From Acinetobacter sp. C26M (GTDB lineage: Bacteria > Pseudomonadota > Gammaproteobacteria > Pseudomonadales > Moraxellaceae), in the NCBI RefSeq assembly GCF_023702675.1, contig NZ_CP098478.1, positions 2,728,001-2,792,000 on the forward strand: 64,000 nucleotides of DNA, in the 5' to 3' direction. The position numbers were made by a program, and so were the translations under genes. Below the pieces are notes generated by a model. That model did not search any database and was not told where the DNA came from. It saw only the letters and a program-made list of their open reading frames with translations. This document shows positions 10,196-18,831 of the stretch, piece by piece (position 1 is the first letter of the stretch; each line of letters starts with the position of its first letter).

Positions 10196-10780
10196 TTAAT
10201 GATGTTCAGGGTAAATCACATCATCAATATCATAACCTAATGATTTTGCGTAATTTAAATATTCATGAATAATTTCTTTTTTGGGATTAGGTATCCGTGA
10301 AAGTACCCATAAATATTTACGGCGCGGTTCTCCGACCAGTACAGTTTGATAATCAGCATCGAGTTTTAAAATCCAATAATCACCACGGATCACAGGGACC
10401 CAACGCACGACCTCAGGCAAAAAACTCACCCGTAATTTAGTATTAAACGGTGCATTGGCAACAAAAGCTTCACCCACACTTTGTTGTACGTTGCCATCAC
10501 TGTCATAACATTTGTTATCAACAACAATATTGCCATTTTCATTTAAGGTATAAGTCGCGGTGACGTTATAAGCGCACTTACGCTCAAAAAACATCGGTTT
10601 TCGTGCGACTTCGTACCAAACTCCCAAATACTTATCGAGTTCAACTTTATCGACTGTCGGTAACGGTTTTGCTTGTGCATAAGCAATCGTTCCAACAGCC
10701 AACCCAGTTAAGACAGCCCCACCAATCGCAATCTTTGCAAGGCGCCAACTCGCTTTCGGGAAATTTTTAATAAAAGGCAT
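10196..10780 (-). CDS. blc: Blc-type bacterial lipocalin
   Basis: A 194-residue lipocalin that would bind fatty acids or lysophospholipids in the envelope. The diagnostic GxW motif is in DKYLGVWYEVARKP at about residues 48-61, followed by the FERKC and NKCYDSDG cysteines that form the conserved disulfide, and the GDYWILKLDADY and YLWVLSR strands. The N-terminus has a hydrophobic segment (about residues 15-36) ending in AYAQA, so it is exported; I see no lipobox cysteine, unlike E. coli Blc, so it is probably soluble or anchored by an uncleaved helix. Single gene with its own terminator. Confidence 0.88.
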   Translation of the reverse strand: MPFIKNFPKASWRLAKIAIGGAVLTGLAVGTIAYAQAKPLPTVDKVELDKYLGVWYEVARKPMFFERKCAYNVTATYTLNENGNIVVDNKCYDSDGNVQQSVGEAFVANAPFNTKLRVSFLPEVVRWVPVIRGDYWILKLDADYQTVLVGEPRRKYLWVLSRIPNPKKEIIHEYLNYAKSLGYDIDDVIYPEHH

Positions 10781-10901
10781 GAGAAATCCTCAAAACAGTA
10801 ATTTGTTATCAATAGTCATATAGTTAGCCAAATTAAAATAGCTTACTTTGTGAACAAAAACTGTTGCGATATGTATCCCTCTTAAGGATTTCTCTGACCG
10901 A

Positions 10902-12926
10902 TTATGACTGCAACATATGCGCTTTAAGACGGACAATCTCATCACGTAATCTTGCAGCCTGTTCAAACTGGAGCTCTTTCGACGCTTTCAGCATTTCTTT
11001 TTCAAGTTTGGTAATATGCTTAGCGAACAATTTTGGATCAGATAATAAATGCTGTTCATCTGCACTGATACTCTGTGCTTGTTCAAGTACCTTTTCATCA
11101 ATCTCATCATCAGTCAGCACTTCACCAGTATCGATTTCTTTAATTGCTTGGCGTACAGCACTACGTGGTGTAATACCGTGCAATTCATTAAATTCAATCT
11201 GTTTATTACGACGGCGATCTGTTTCATCCATCGCTTTACGCATCGAATCAGTAATACGATCGGCATATAAAATCGCTTTACCTTTGACATTACGTGCCGC
11301 ACGACCAATGGTTTGAATCAACGAACGTTCTGAACGCAAGAAACCTTCTTTATCCGCATCCAAGATTGCAACCAAAGATACTTCTGGCATATCCAAACCT
11401 TCACGCAGCAAGTTAATCCCGACCAATACATCATGTACGCCAGTACGTAGTTCGTGAATAATTTTGACACGCTCAACCGTATCAATATCCGAGTGCAGAT
11501 AGGCCACTTTAACGCCATACTCTTTAAGATATGAAGTTAAATCCTCAGCCATACGTTTAGTTAAGGTCGTAACTAATACTCGCTCGTTGAGTTGCTTACG
11601 AATATTGATTTCAGAGAGCACGTCATCCACTTGAGTTAATACTGGGCGCACTTCAATTTCGGGGTCAATCAAACCTGTTGGACGTACCACCTGCTCAACA
11701 ATTTGCTCTGACTTTTCCAATTCATAATGTGCAGGCGTTGCACTGACGAAGACTGTAGTTGGAACAATCCTCTCCCATTCCTCAAATTTCATTGGGCGGT
11801 TATCCAAAGCACTTGGTAAGCGGAAACCATAATTCACCAAGTTTTCTTTACGTGAACGGTCACCTTTATACATCGCACCAATTTGCGGAACTGTCACATG
11901 TGATTCATCAATAATCAGCAAGGCATCTTCAGGGATATAATCAAATAATGTCGGTGGTGCTTCACCAGCCCCACGACCAGAAAGATGGCGTGAGTAGTTT
12001 TCAATACCATTGGTATAACCCAATTGCTGCATCATCTCTAGGTCATAACGTGTACGCTGTTCAATCCGCTGAGCTTCTAATAACTTGTCATGCTCTTTAA
12101 AGAATTTAAGCTGATCTTTCAACTCATCTCTAATGGTATCAATAGCACGGGTTAAATGATCTTTCGGGGTCACATAATGACTCTTTGGATAAATGGTCAC
12201 ACGCGGCACTTTACGTACCAATTTTCCAGTCAACGGATCAAACCAACGAATCGAATCGACTTCATCATCAAATAGCTCAACACGTATCGCATCTTTATCA
12301 GATTCCGCAGGGAAAATATCAATAATTTCTCCACGGATACGATAAGTACCGCGTAAGAACTCCAGTTCATTACGGGTATATTGCATCTCTACTAAACGAC
12401 GAATGATCTCATCGCGACTAACACGATCACCTTGTACGATATGCAATAGCATCTGCATATAAGCATTTGGATCACCCAAACCATAAATCGCAGAAACAGA
12501 AGCGACAATAATCGCATCACGACGTTCTAACAACGCACGTGTTGCCGAAAGACGCATTTGGTCAATATGGTCGTTGATGGCCGAATCTTTTTCAATAAAG
12601 GTATCTGACGAAGGCACATACGCTTCTGGTTGGTAGTAATCGTAATAACTGACGAAATACTCAACTGCATTATTCGGGAAAAAAGCTTTAAACTCACCAT
12701 AAAGCTGTGCCGCAAGTGTCTTGTTATGTGCCATGACAATCGTTGGACGTTGCGTCTGAGCAATCACATTGGCCATGGTATAGGTTTTACCCGACCCTGT
12801 TACCCCAAGCAGTAATTGATTACGAAAACCTTGATCGATACCACTGACCAATTTTTCAATCGCCTGAGGTTGATCTCCCGCGGGTTGATAATTGGTGACT
12901 AACTCAAAAGGTTGGTTTTCGCTCAT
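10902..12926 (-). CDS. uvrB: Excinuclease ABC subunit B
   Basis: UvrB is the damage-verifying ATP-dependent component of nucleotide excision repair, working with UvrA and UvrC. Visible parts are Walker A GVTGSGKT (about residues 42-49 counted from the chosen start), the beta-hairpin region [12 protein letters not shown], the helicase motif IDESHV, motif [11 protein letters not shown] and a C-terminal UVR motif ([23 protein letters not shown], of which the central [11 protein letters not shown] is diagnostic). I chose the ATG at 12926 ([10 protein letters not shown]), giving 674 residues, the length of E. coli UvrB; an in-frame GTG at 12962 would add 12 atypical residues. No SOS box was found, consistent with the genus lacking a LexA regulon. 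Confidence 0.96.
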   Translation of the reverse strand: MSENQPFELVTNYQPAGDQPQAIEKLVSGIDQGFRNQLLLGVTGSGKTYTMANVIAQTQRPTIVMAHNKTLAAQLYGEFKAFFPNNAVEYFVSYYDYYQPEAYVPSSDTFIEKDSAINDHIDQMRLSATRALLERRDAIIVASVSAIYGLGDPNAYMQMLLHIVQGDRVSRDEIIRRLVEMQYTRNELEFLRGTYRIRGEIIDIFPAESDKDAIRVELFDDEVDSIRWFDPLTGKLVRKVPRVTIYPKSHYVTPKDHLTRAIDTIRDELKDQLKFFKEHDKLLEAQRIEQRTRYDLEMMQQLGYTNGIENYSRHLSGRGAGEAPPTLFDYIPEDALLIIDESHVTVPQIGAMYKGDRSRKENLVNYGFRLPSALDNRPMKFEEWERIVPTTVFVSATPAHYELEKSEQIVEQVVRPTGLIDPEIEVRPVLTQVDDVLSEINIRKQLNERVLVTTLTKRMAEDLTSYLKEYGVKVAYLHSDIDTVERVKIIHELRTGVHDVLVGINLLREGLDMPEVSLVAILDADKEGFLRSERSLIQTIGRAARNVKGKAILYADRITDSMRKAMDETDRRRNKQIEFNELHGITPRSAVRQAIKEIDTGEVLTDDEIDEKVLEQAQSISADEQHLLSDPKLFAKHITKLEKEMLKASKELQFEQAARLRDEIVRLKAHMLQS

Positions 12927-13361
12927 ATAGAGATACTCAACTGATTGGATGGCTATTTTCACTTTCTAATGGGGGCAACAAACTGCTTTTTAAAGTCTAA
13001 AGATACTTTTGAATTGTTATGCAATTTCCAACACAGTCAAATCAAGAGATTGCCATAGTCTTTAAAAAAGCGCGCAATTTATACTTATAAACCCAAAAAA
13101 CTTAACAGAATGGGGTGAAATTTCAATCTAGTTTTGATATCAATTGTTAACTATAACGCCTAGACAACACATCACAATATCAAAGACTCTATCAAGGATA
13201 GCCATGATATATATTTTAGTGCTTAGTAATACTTGAATCTCATCGTCATTAGATTATCACCCCTCAGAAACATGCCTTGAATAAATTAATCTCAAGCAAG
13301 ACTTGACCCGCTACGCAATCAACTGCAACATGGACTTATACTCAATTTCAATGATAAGAAT
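12927..13361. other. Intergenic region between uvrB and 13362 gene
   Basis: About 435 bp between divergent genes. It should hold promoters for both, but I find no convincing -35/-10 pair, SOS box, hairpin or repeat. It is AT-rich with no plausible coding frame. Confidence 0.4.
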
Positions 13362-14156
13362 ATGACTTACCAATATCACGATGAAACAATCGTAACGGAA
13401 CTCCCAGAAGATACGGTCTTTGTTTTTGGTAGTAATTTAGCGGGTATCCATGACAGCGGTGCGGCCCGTGTCGCAGCACAACACTTTGCGGCAGTCAAAG
13501 GTGTTGGTCGTGGTTGGGCAGGACAAACCTTCGCAATTCCAACACTGAACGAACACTTACAACAAATGCCATTGGCTCAGATAGAGCATTATGTAGAAGA
13601 CTTTAAAGTCTACGCAAAACACCACTCTAAAATGAAATACTTTTTAACGGCCTTGGGCTGTGGTATTGCTGGTTATAAAGTATCTGAAATTGCCCCATTA
13701 TTTAAAGGCATTCACTCCAATGTGATTTTTCCAGAATCCTTTCGTCCCTATATCGAAGAAGATGCAGTTTCGCAATTTCCTGACCTAACTGCTGATGCGG
13801 TACATGCTTTTATTTCAGACAAGGTCATTTTCTATTTTGACCATGGCTATGAATCTTTCGAAGAAGCACTTGATCAGACTCAGTTAACCGCAGCTGAAAA
13901 AGCCATTGCTTTGATTGTTTTAAATGAAGAGTTGTACCCACGTGATCGCTATGGTCGCGGTCGTGAACATGAAATCAACGATATTTTAGGCAAGCTCAAT
14001 GGCAAAATTTTCAATTTCCATAACAACGCTGAAGGTGCAATGACCTTTGTGAGTGTGATTATTGCCTTGATGGAACTGTATGATATTGATGAGTACGATT
14101 TTCTTAAACTTTGGCGTGGCGAGCTGCAAATACAACATCCATTAAACCGCCATTAA
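13362..14156 (+). CDS. Macro-like domain protein of unknown function
   Basis: A 264-residue cytoplasmic protein. The N-terminal part carries FVFGSNLAGIHDSGAARVAA at about residues 21-40 and a later GWAGQTFAIPT, a signature shared by many phage and bacterial proteins related to the macro (ADP-ribose-binding) fold. LTALGCGIAGYKVSEIAPLF near 93-112 fits the second half of that fold. The C-terminal about 120 residues are helical and acidic without a match I know. A nucleotide-derivative binding or ADP-ribosyl-linked role is inference. The gene stands alone, with a strong terminator directly behind it. Confidence 0.75.
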   Translation: MTYQYHDETIVTELPEDTVFVFGSNLAGIHDSGAARVAAQHFAAVKGVGRGWAGQTFAIPTLNEHLQQMPLAQIEHYVEDFKVYAKHHSKMKYFLTALGCGIAGYKVSEIAPLFKGIHSNVIFPESFRPYIEEDAVSQFPDLTADAVHAFISDKVIFYFDHGYESFEEALDQTQLTAAEKAIALIVLNEELYPRDRYGRGREHEINDILGKLNGKIFNFHNNAEGAMTFVSVIIALMELYDIDEYDFLKLWRGELQIQHPLNRH

Positions 14157-14160
14157 TAAT

Positions 14161-14191
14161 AAAAAAGCCAATCAGTGAGATTGGCTTTTTT
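14161..14191. terminator. Bidirectional intrinsic terminator
   Basis: A perfect 13-bp stem AAAAAAGCCAATC / GATTGGCTTTTTT with an AGTGA loop, placed between two convergent genes (stop at 14156 and stop at 14193). Confidence 0.93.
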
Positions 14192-14192
14192 A

Positions 14193-14372
14193 TTAACGCT
14201 TACCCATCGAACGACGTGTACCGCGTGGTGGCATCCAAGTACGATCAGCATATTGTTCAGGTTTTGGACGCACCTGATTATGCGTTGCATCCTCAGCGTC
14301 ATCCTGTGCAGATGGCATAGGGAAAGGCAATTTCACCAAAGCTTTTTTGGCTTTAGGTTGTTGGGTACTCAT
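14193..14372 (-). CDS. Small basic proline-rich protein, hypothetical
   Basis: A 59-residue protein of unknown function starting MSTQQPKAKKALVKLPFPMP and ending in a basic tail RTWMPPRGTRRSMGKR. I chose the ATG at 14372 because GAGAG lies about 8 nt upstream; an upstream in-frame start would add a 29-residue aromatic stretch that looks non-coding. No membrane segment is present, and low complexity with many P, K and R suggests a disordered or nucleic-acid-binding small protein. It ends 2 nt from the shared terminator, which supports a real gene. Confidence 0.6.
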   Translation of the reverse strand: MSTQQPKAKKALVKLPFPMPSAQDDAEDATHNQVRPKPEQYADRTWMPPRGTRRSMGKR

Positions 14373-14586
14373 TGGAATTCTCTCGAAATCTAGATTTCTA
14401 GCCGCACATTGTAATAGATTTTTGCGCTTTTGATAAAAATAAAATATGTAAAAAAACACAATGATTCTAATGCTTAAAATTTAGTAACTTTTTATGCGAT
14501 TCTGGCAAGTTTCAGCCACAAAGAAGTCTATTTAGGCTAAGATAACCTGCTTTTTATTTTTTAATCCCATAAGAAGGAATAATGCC

Positions 14587-15822
14587 GTGGACGTACGTCT
14601 CTCTGATCGTGTCAATGCCATCAAACCGTCCCCTACACTTGCAGTGACCAATAAAGCCGCTGAGCTTAAAGCTGCTGGTAAAAACGTGATTGGTTTAGGT
14701 GCAGGCGAACCAGACTTTGATACCCCTCAACACATCAAAGATGCTGCAATTGAAGCGATTAATAAAGGCTTTACAAAATATACAGCTGTAGACGGTACTC
14801 CAAGCTTAAAAAAAGCAATTATTGCGAAATTCAAACGCGATAATAATTTAGATTATCAAGCCAACCAGATTCTCGTGTCTTGTGGCGGTAAGCAAAGTTT
14901 CTTTAACTTGGCACTGGCTTTGTTAAATAAAGGTGACGAAGTGATCATCCCTGCACCTTTCTGGGTAAGCTATCCAGATATGGTGATTATTGCTGAAGGC
15001 ACACCAGTCATCGTGAAATGTGGTGAAGACCAGCGTTTCAAAATTACACCTGAACAATTAGAAGCGGCAATCACACCAAATACACGTCTAGTAGTATTAA
15101 ACAGCCCTTCAAACCCAACAGGTATGATCTACACCAAAGCTGAATTAGAAGCTTTGGCAGAAGTGTTACGTCGTCACCCACAAGTATTTGTTGCTTCTGA
15201 TGACATGTATGAACCAATTCGTTGGGAAGATGAGTTCTACAACATTGCAACTGTTGCACCAGACTTATATGACCGTACCATTGTTTTAAATGGCGTATCT
15301 AAAGCTTATGCAATGACAGGCTGGCGTATTGGTTATGCAGCTGGACCTGCAAAAATCATTGGTGCGATGAAAAAGATCCAGTCACAATCCACTTCAAACC
15401 CAACTTCGATTTCGCAAGTTGCAGCTGAAGCCGCATTGAATGGCCCACAAGACGTATTACAGCCAATGATTGAAGCATTCAAACGCCGTCATGACTTAGT
15501 GGTTAACGGCTTAAATGACATCAAAGGGATTTCTTGCTTGCCTGCTGATGGCGCATTCTATGCGTATGCCAATATCCGCCCGTTAATTCGTGCCAAAGGT
15601 TTAAAATCTTGCACAGAGTTCTCTGAATGGTTACTTGAAGAAACTGGCGTTGCTGTTGTTCCTGGTGATGCATTTGGCTTAGGCGGATTCATGCGTATTT
15701 CTTACGCAACTGCTGACGAAGTATTAGTTGATGCTTTAGCGCGTATCAAAAAAGCTGCTGATTCAATTGAAGGCGTTGATGCCGCAATTGCATCGATTGC
15801 AGCAGAAAAAGCTGCAAAATAA
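14587..15822 (+). CDS. aspC: Aspartate/aromatic-type aminotransferase, PLP-dependent
   Basis: A 411-residue fold-type I, class I/II aminotransferase that transfers an amino group to 2-oxoglutarate or oxaloacetate using PLP. Diagnostic segments are GAGEPDFDTPQHI near residues 38-50, NSPSNPTG near 172, the cofactor lysine in SKAYAMTGWRIGYAAGP near 238 and the substrate-carboxylate arginine in FMRISYA near 377. It matches the I-gamma group used as aspartate aminotransferase in many bacteria. The GTG start at 14587 is supported by GAAGGA about 8 nt upstream; the nearby ATG at 14582 is out of frame. The C-terminus has an alanine-rich extension. The gene is monocistronic with a strong terminator. 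Confidence 0.92.
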   Translation: MDVRLSDRVNAIKPSPTLAVTNKAAELKAAGKNVIGLGAGEPDFDTPQHIKDAAIEAINKGFTKYTAVDGTPSLKKAIIAKFKRDNNLDYQANQILVSCGGKQSFFNLALALLNKGDEVIIPAPFWVSYPDMVIIAEGTPVIVKCGEDQRFKITPEQLEAAITPNTRLVVLNSPSNPTGMIYTKAELEALAEVLRRHPQVFVASDDMYEPIRWEDEFYNIATVAPDLYDRTIVLNGVSKAYAMTGWRIGYAAGPAKIIGAMKKIQSQSTSNPTSISQVAAEAALNGPQDVLQPMIEAFKRRHDLVVNGLNDIKGISCLPADGAFYAYANIRPLIRAKGLKSCTEFSEWLLEETGVAVVPGDAFGLGGFMRISYATADEVLVDALARIKKAADSIEGVDAAIASIAAEKAAK

Positions 15823-15834
15823 TTTTTCTGCAAT

Positions 15835-15869
15835 AAAAAAGAAGCTTCTCAATGAAGCTTCTTTTTTTT
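15835..15869 (+). terminator. Intrinsic terminator of aspC
   Basis: AAAAAAGAAGCTTC / GAAGCTTCTTTTTT stem (TCAAT loop) followed by T-rich sequence, 12 nt after the stop codon. Confidence 0.92.
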
Positions 15870-15917
15870 GTCTTAAATTGATCTCTTTAATACAGTTAGA
15901 CTTTCATAAAAACTATT

Positions 15918-16343
15918 CTATTCCGCAGATTCACCACTAAAAAGTGCAACCACCTCCGCTTCAGTCATTTTTTTGGTCGAGTTTTGAAAAGCATAGAACT
16001 CAGGTTTACAATCAATATAAATCTCCAAATCAAGATTTAGATCTTTGGGTGACTCATTCAATGCAAATGCGTTGATATTGCAATAATTCTGATCTTTAGT
16101 CCGCCAAAATAAATTGGTACCACAGGCATTACAAAAGCCTCGCTCGCCCCAAGCCGATGAGTTATAAACAGACAGGTGATCTTGTTTTAAAAATTTTAAA
16201 CTTCCCTGTTTGACATCAATCGTCATAATCACACCACTGGTCTGTCGACGACAAATCGAACAGTGACAGGCATGTACATCATGATTACTTAATTCAACTT
16301 CAAATGTGGTTTCACCACAAACGCATTGTCCCTTCATTATCAT
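15918..16343 (-). CDS. GFA (CENP-V) family zinc protein
   Basis: A 141-residue member of the glutathione-dependent formaldehyde-activating enzyme-like family. Zinc-binding cysteines are visible in CVCGETTFEV near residue 7, ACHCSICRRQTSG near 25 and GFCNACGTNLFW near 71, in the order and spacing of the family. True S-hydroxymethylglutathione synthase activity is doubtful for most members, so only the fold is assigned. The start may be the ATG at 16343 (AAAGG upstream) or at 16337. It is transcribed divergently from the PaaI thioesterase across about 180 bp. Confidence 0.88.
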   Translation of the reverse strand: MIMKGQCVCGETTFEVELSNHDVHACHCSICRRQTSGVIMTIDVKQGSLKFLKQDHLSVYNSSAWGERGFCNACGTNLFWRTKDQNYCNINAFALNESPKDLNLDLEIYIDCKPEFYAFQNSTKKMTEAEVVALFSGESAE

Positions 16344-16520
16344 TTACCTTTTATTCAGAATTGTTATGCATGATTTTTCAAATAGCATAAAACAATCCGA
16401 ATCTTTAGCAACGAACAATTTGTAAAACAGCCCCTGAGCACCTGTAATACTTGACACTTTCGGCTGCAAAGTCTACTTTATATACGAGTTCTATTTTAGA
16501 ACTATGAAAGGATAAATAAG

Positions 16521-16958
16521 ATGAAACACCCGAAAGAAATGAACGGACTTGAATTTTTAACAGCGATGTGTGAAGGCAAAATTCCACCTGCTAGCATTAG
16601 TGAAACTATTCCCATGCAGCCAATAGAAGTTGCAGAAGGTTTTATCAAATTTGAGGTTCAAGCAGATCAACGCCACCTCAACCCACTAGGAGGTGTTCAT
16701 GGTGGTTTTGCTGCAACTGTACTCGATTCAGTCACAGGTTGTGCTGTTCATACACTTTTAGAAGCAGGTGTCGGGTATGGCACTATTGATCTAAATATTA
16801 AAATGTGTCGCCCTATTCCTAAGAATCAAAAACTCACCGCGATAGGTAGCATGATCAATATCAGTAAAAACTTAGGTATTTCTGAGGGTAAGATTGTCGA
16901 TGCAGATGGCAAACTTTATGCCCATGCAACCGCAACCTGCATGATCATTCGCCCATAA
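16521..16958 (+). CDS. PaaI-type hotdog thioesterase
   Basis: A 145-residue hotdog-fold acyl-CoA thioesterase of the PaaI family. The signature HLNPLGGVHGGFAATVLDS is at about residues 51-69, followed by GYGTIDLNIKMCRPI in the central strand and a C-terminal GKLYAHATATCMI. The ribosome site AAAGGA is about 9 nt before the ATG. Members hydrolyse phenylacetyl-CoA or medium-chain acyl-CoAs; the exact substrate is not readable. It has no operon partner: the neighbours on both sides are on the other strand. Confidence 0.88.
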   Translation: MKHPKEMNGLEFLTAMCEGKIPPASISETIPMQPIEVAEGFIKFEVQADQRHLNPLGGVHGGFAATVLDSVTGCAVHTLLEAGVGYGTIDLNIKMCRPIPKNQKLTAIGSMINISKNLGISEGKIVDADGKLYAHATATCMIIRP

Positions 16959-16994
16959 GCACAGATTAAGCAAATGGGCTATTTCATCATAGCC

Positions 16995-17426
16995 CTATGC
17001 AATGGCCTTATTCGCTTGAAAGTTTTTTGGTCGAAGACATAAATGACTGAATACTGCGTATTGCCAAATGCTTTTCACTTGTACTGAAACAACCTTTTGC
17101 TCTGCAACAGACCAAGCTAAAGCAGTGTTTGCACCTAAAAATAATTCACCACCAAGTTGAAATAAATATAAAGGTGCGTGTACATCAACAGCTGATGTAT
17201 TTTTTTGTGTGAGCAGATCTTTAGTCGTTTGAATTTTCCACTTATTGCCAAACCACAATTGCAATAAATCACCCAGATACAAGGCTTGTTGTTTAAATGG
17301 AAAAGTATTTATAAATGCATGTTCAACTGGCGTGTAATACTGCACAGGATCTTGAATAATTTCGAGATAGCGCTCTTGATAAAAAGACAAATTTGAAAAA
17401 ATAGATTGAATATTAAGAATAGTCAT
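16995..17426 (-). CDS. Hypothetical protein, 143 residues
   Basis: A soluble-looking protein I do not recognise. The ATG at 17426 is strongly favoured by GGAGGT four nucleotides upstream, which is rare in this window and predicts efficient translation; an in-frame start further upstream would add 17 residues without such a site. The sequence is rich in aromatic and glutamine residues (LYLFQLGGELFLGANTALAW near residue 88) and ends in a basic segment. No signal peptide is seen. It lies between the PaaI gene and the tRNA-Asn pair. Confidence 0.65.
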   Translation of the reverse strand: MTILNIQSIFSNLSFYQERYLEIIQDPVQYYTPVEHAFINTFPFKQQALYLGDLLQLWFGNKWKIQTTKDLLTQKNTSAVDVHAPLYLFQLGGELFLGANTALAWSVAEQKVVSVQVKSIWQYAVFSHLCLRPKNFQANKAIA

Positions 17427-17623
17427 TTCGACCTCCGGTTTAGCCATTTTAGTGCTGGCAAGTAGGGTTAAATCCACACTGTTTAGATGAATATCTAAAC
17501 GCTCTTTCTAATTCGAATCTAGCAATAGCCTGTTCAAAGTTCAAGTTATTTTTCCTACTTTATCTCAATTGTGCAAATAAAAAGCATACGATGCAAAAAT
17601 GAAAGAAACATGACACTTTTATC

Positions 17624-17651
17624 TTGACCAATTTTAAAAGCTGCCTATAAT
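17624..17651 (+). promoter_or_regulatory. Promoter of first tRNA-Asn
   Basis: TTGACC (17624-17629), 16-nt spacer, TATAAT (17646-17651), ending 11 nt before the mature tRNA start; a strong sigma-70 promoter typical of stable RNA. Confidence 0.85.
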
Positions 17652-17657
17652 GGCACT

Positions 17658-17750
17658 CAGATTCTCCCATAGCTCAGTCGGTAGAGCGACGGACTGTTAA
17701 TCCGCAGGTCCCTGGTTCGAGCCCAGGTGGGAGAGCCAAGATTCTAAAAA
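17658..17750 (+). repeat. 93-bp perfect direct repeat carrying tRNA-Asn (copy 1; copy 2 at 17915-18007)
   Basis: The two tRNA-Asn genes share an identical block running from five bases before the tRNA to twelve bases after its CCA. The promoters and terminator stems outside the block differ, so a duplication spread or gene conversion kept only this core identical. Copy offset is 257 bp. Confidence 0.9.
17663..17738 (+). tRNA. tRNA-Asn (GUU)
   Basis: A 76-nt cloverleaf: acceptor TCTCCCA pairs with TGGGAGA, anticodon loop CTGTTAA holds GTT, T-arm has GGTTCGAGCC, and CCA is encoded. Followed 7 nt later by a terminator. Confidence 0.97.
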
Positions 17751-17776
17751 GCCCATATCATTGATATGGGCTTTTT
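17746..17776 (+). terminator. Terminator of first tRNA-Asn
   Basis: AAAAAGCCCATATC / GATATGGGCTTTTT perfect stem with an ATT loop and T-run. Confidence 0.92.
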
Positions 17777-17878
17777 ATTTTTCTATTGGAAAATTCTCCA
17801 ATTTTAGACATTAGAACGGTAGAAATGCTGATAAAAAGTACAGTTAAATCAATATTTAATTTTTTTCTTATGAATTGC

Positions 17879-17907
17879 TTGACCACTGCCTCCTTCATGC
17901 ATAGAAT
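17879..17907 (+). promoter_or_regulatory. Promoter of second tRNA-Asn
   Basis: TTGACC (17879-17884), 17-nt spacer, TAGAAT (17902-17907), 12 nt before the tRNA. The sequence differs from the first promoter except for the -35 box. Confidence 0.8.
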
Positions 17908-17919
17908 GCATATCCAGAT

Positions 17920-17995
17920 TCTCCCATAGCTCAGTCGGTAGAGCGACGGACTGTTAATCCGCAGGTCCCTGGTTCGAGCCCAGGTGGGAGAGCCA
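17920..17995 (+). tRNA. tRNA-Asn (GUU), second copy
   Basis: Identical over 76 nt to the gene at 17663, with its own promoter and terminator, so it is an independent transcription unit rather than part of a polycistronic tRNA operon. Confidence 0.97.
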
Positions 17996-18002
17996 AGATT
18001 CT

Positions 18003-18033
18003 AAAAACCCACTCTTAATTGAGTGGGTTTTTT
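18003..18033 (+). terminator. Terminator of second tRNA-Asn
   Basis: AAAAACCCACTC / GAGTGGGTTTTT stem with a TTAATT loop and T-run, 7 nt after the CCA end. Confidence 0.92.
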
Positions 18034-18053
18034 ATTTGCTCTTTGATAAATAC

Positions 18054-18494
18054 ATGTTTGAATCGAATCACTTCTTATTTCTAACTATTGGTTTTATTAG
18101 TACAGCTATATTACTCTTTAGCTGCATACGCCCTTTCTTTCCCAAACAAAAGTTCTTTGCTCGACCTGTTATCACATCATTTGAATCTAGAATGTTTGTA
18201 CGTTTACAACAAGCCTTTCCACAGCATCATGTACTTGCGCAGGTTGCCTTTAGTGCATTGATTACCAGTGATCACTACAAGATCCGCAGCAAGTTTAATC
18301 GCAAGGTGACAGATTTCGTAGTGCTAGATCAGCAGATGAATGTTTTGGCGATTATTGAGCTAGACGACCCAAGTCATTTAGGAAAGGAATTAGAAGATAA
18401 AAAGCGCGATCAGATGTTGCAAGAAGCAGGCTATCAAGTACAGCGTTATACGGAAATTCCATCCATAAGACAGCTACAGATGGATCTCCGATAG
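18054..18494 (+). CDS. DUF2726 nuclease-fold membrane-tethered protein
   Basis: A protein of about 146 residues with one N-terminal membrane segment (about residues 8-26) and a cytoplasmic DUF2726 domain. The domain shows KVTDFVVLDQQMNVLAIIELDD near residues 83-105, with the D...ELDD acidic pattern, and a downstream DKKRDQMLQEAGYQVQRY. DUF2726 is related to restriction-endonuclease-like folds and to topoisomerase-associated domains, so nucleic-acid cleavage or binding is possible but not shown. The ATG at 18054 lies only 20 nt behind the tRNA terminator and no clear ribosome site or promoter is seen; an in-frame TTG at 18036 inside the terminator tail is less likely. Confidence 0.75.
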   Translation: MFESNHFLFLTIGFISTAILLFSCIRPFFPKQKFFARPVITSFESRMFVRLQQAFPQHHVLAQVAFSALITSDHYKIRSKFNRKVTDFVVLDQQMNVLAIIELDDPSHLGKELEDKKRDQMLQEAGYQVQRYTEIPSIRQLQMDLR

Positions 18495-18513
18495 TCAGCT
18501 AATTTAAGAAAGA

Positions 18514-18744
18514 CTATTCCACCTTTGTCGCTTGTTCAGCATTTTTCTGCTGTTCAAATTTCTTTGCCATTTCAGCGCGTTGCTGGTCATATTTTTTCTT
18601 GGTTTGTGCATCACTTTTGGCTGCAACAAAGGCCATACCGACAATAAAAATTGGAATCAACAACCCCAAACTCATTAATAACCAAGGAACTGACTTTTTT
18701 TCAACAGGCGGCTGGCTCATAAGTGATTTAAACTCAAATTGCAT
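18514..18744 (-). CDS. Small single-pass membrane protein, hypothetical
   Basis: A 76-residue protein (or 68 if the ATG at 18720 is used, MSQPPVEKK...). Residues about 19-41 form a membrane helix (WLLMSLGLLIPIFIVGMAFV), followed by a charged helix rich in K, Q and E (DAQTKKKYDQQRAEMAKKFE) that looks like a coiled coil. No family is assigned. It ends 20 nt from the DUF2726 gene, convergent with it. Neither start has a strong ribosome site. Confidence 0.6.
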   Translation of the reverse strand: MQFEFKSLMSQPPVEKKSVPWLLMSLGLLIPIFIVGMAFVAAKSDAQTKKKYDQQRAEMAKKFEQQKNAEQATKVE

Positions 18745-18771
18745 GGCTTTAAACAGTGCAACAATATAACA

Positions 18772-18801
18772 AAAAAGAGCCTCTATAAAGAGACTCTTTT
18801 T
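18772..18801 (-). terminator. Intrinsic terminator of lipase-like gene
   Basis: AAAAAGAG-CTCT / AGAG-CTCTTTTT stem with one mismatch and an ATAA loop, 31 nt after the stop at 18832. Confidence 0.8.
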
Positions 18802-18831
18802 AAAAGCTAATTTTAAATGAACAAAGAAATT

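Noticed and set aside
10864..11316. 150-residue frame antisense to uvrB
   Set aside because: Serine/cysteine-rich translation typical of the reverse of a coding gene; uvrB is certain on the other strand.
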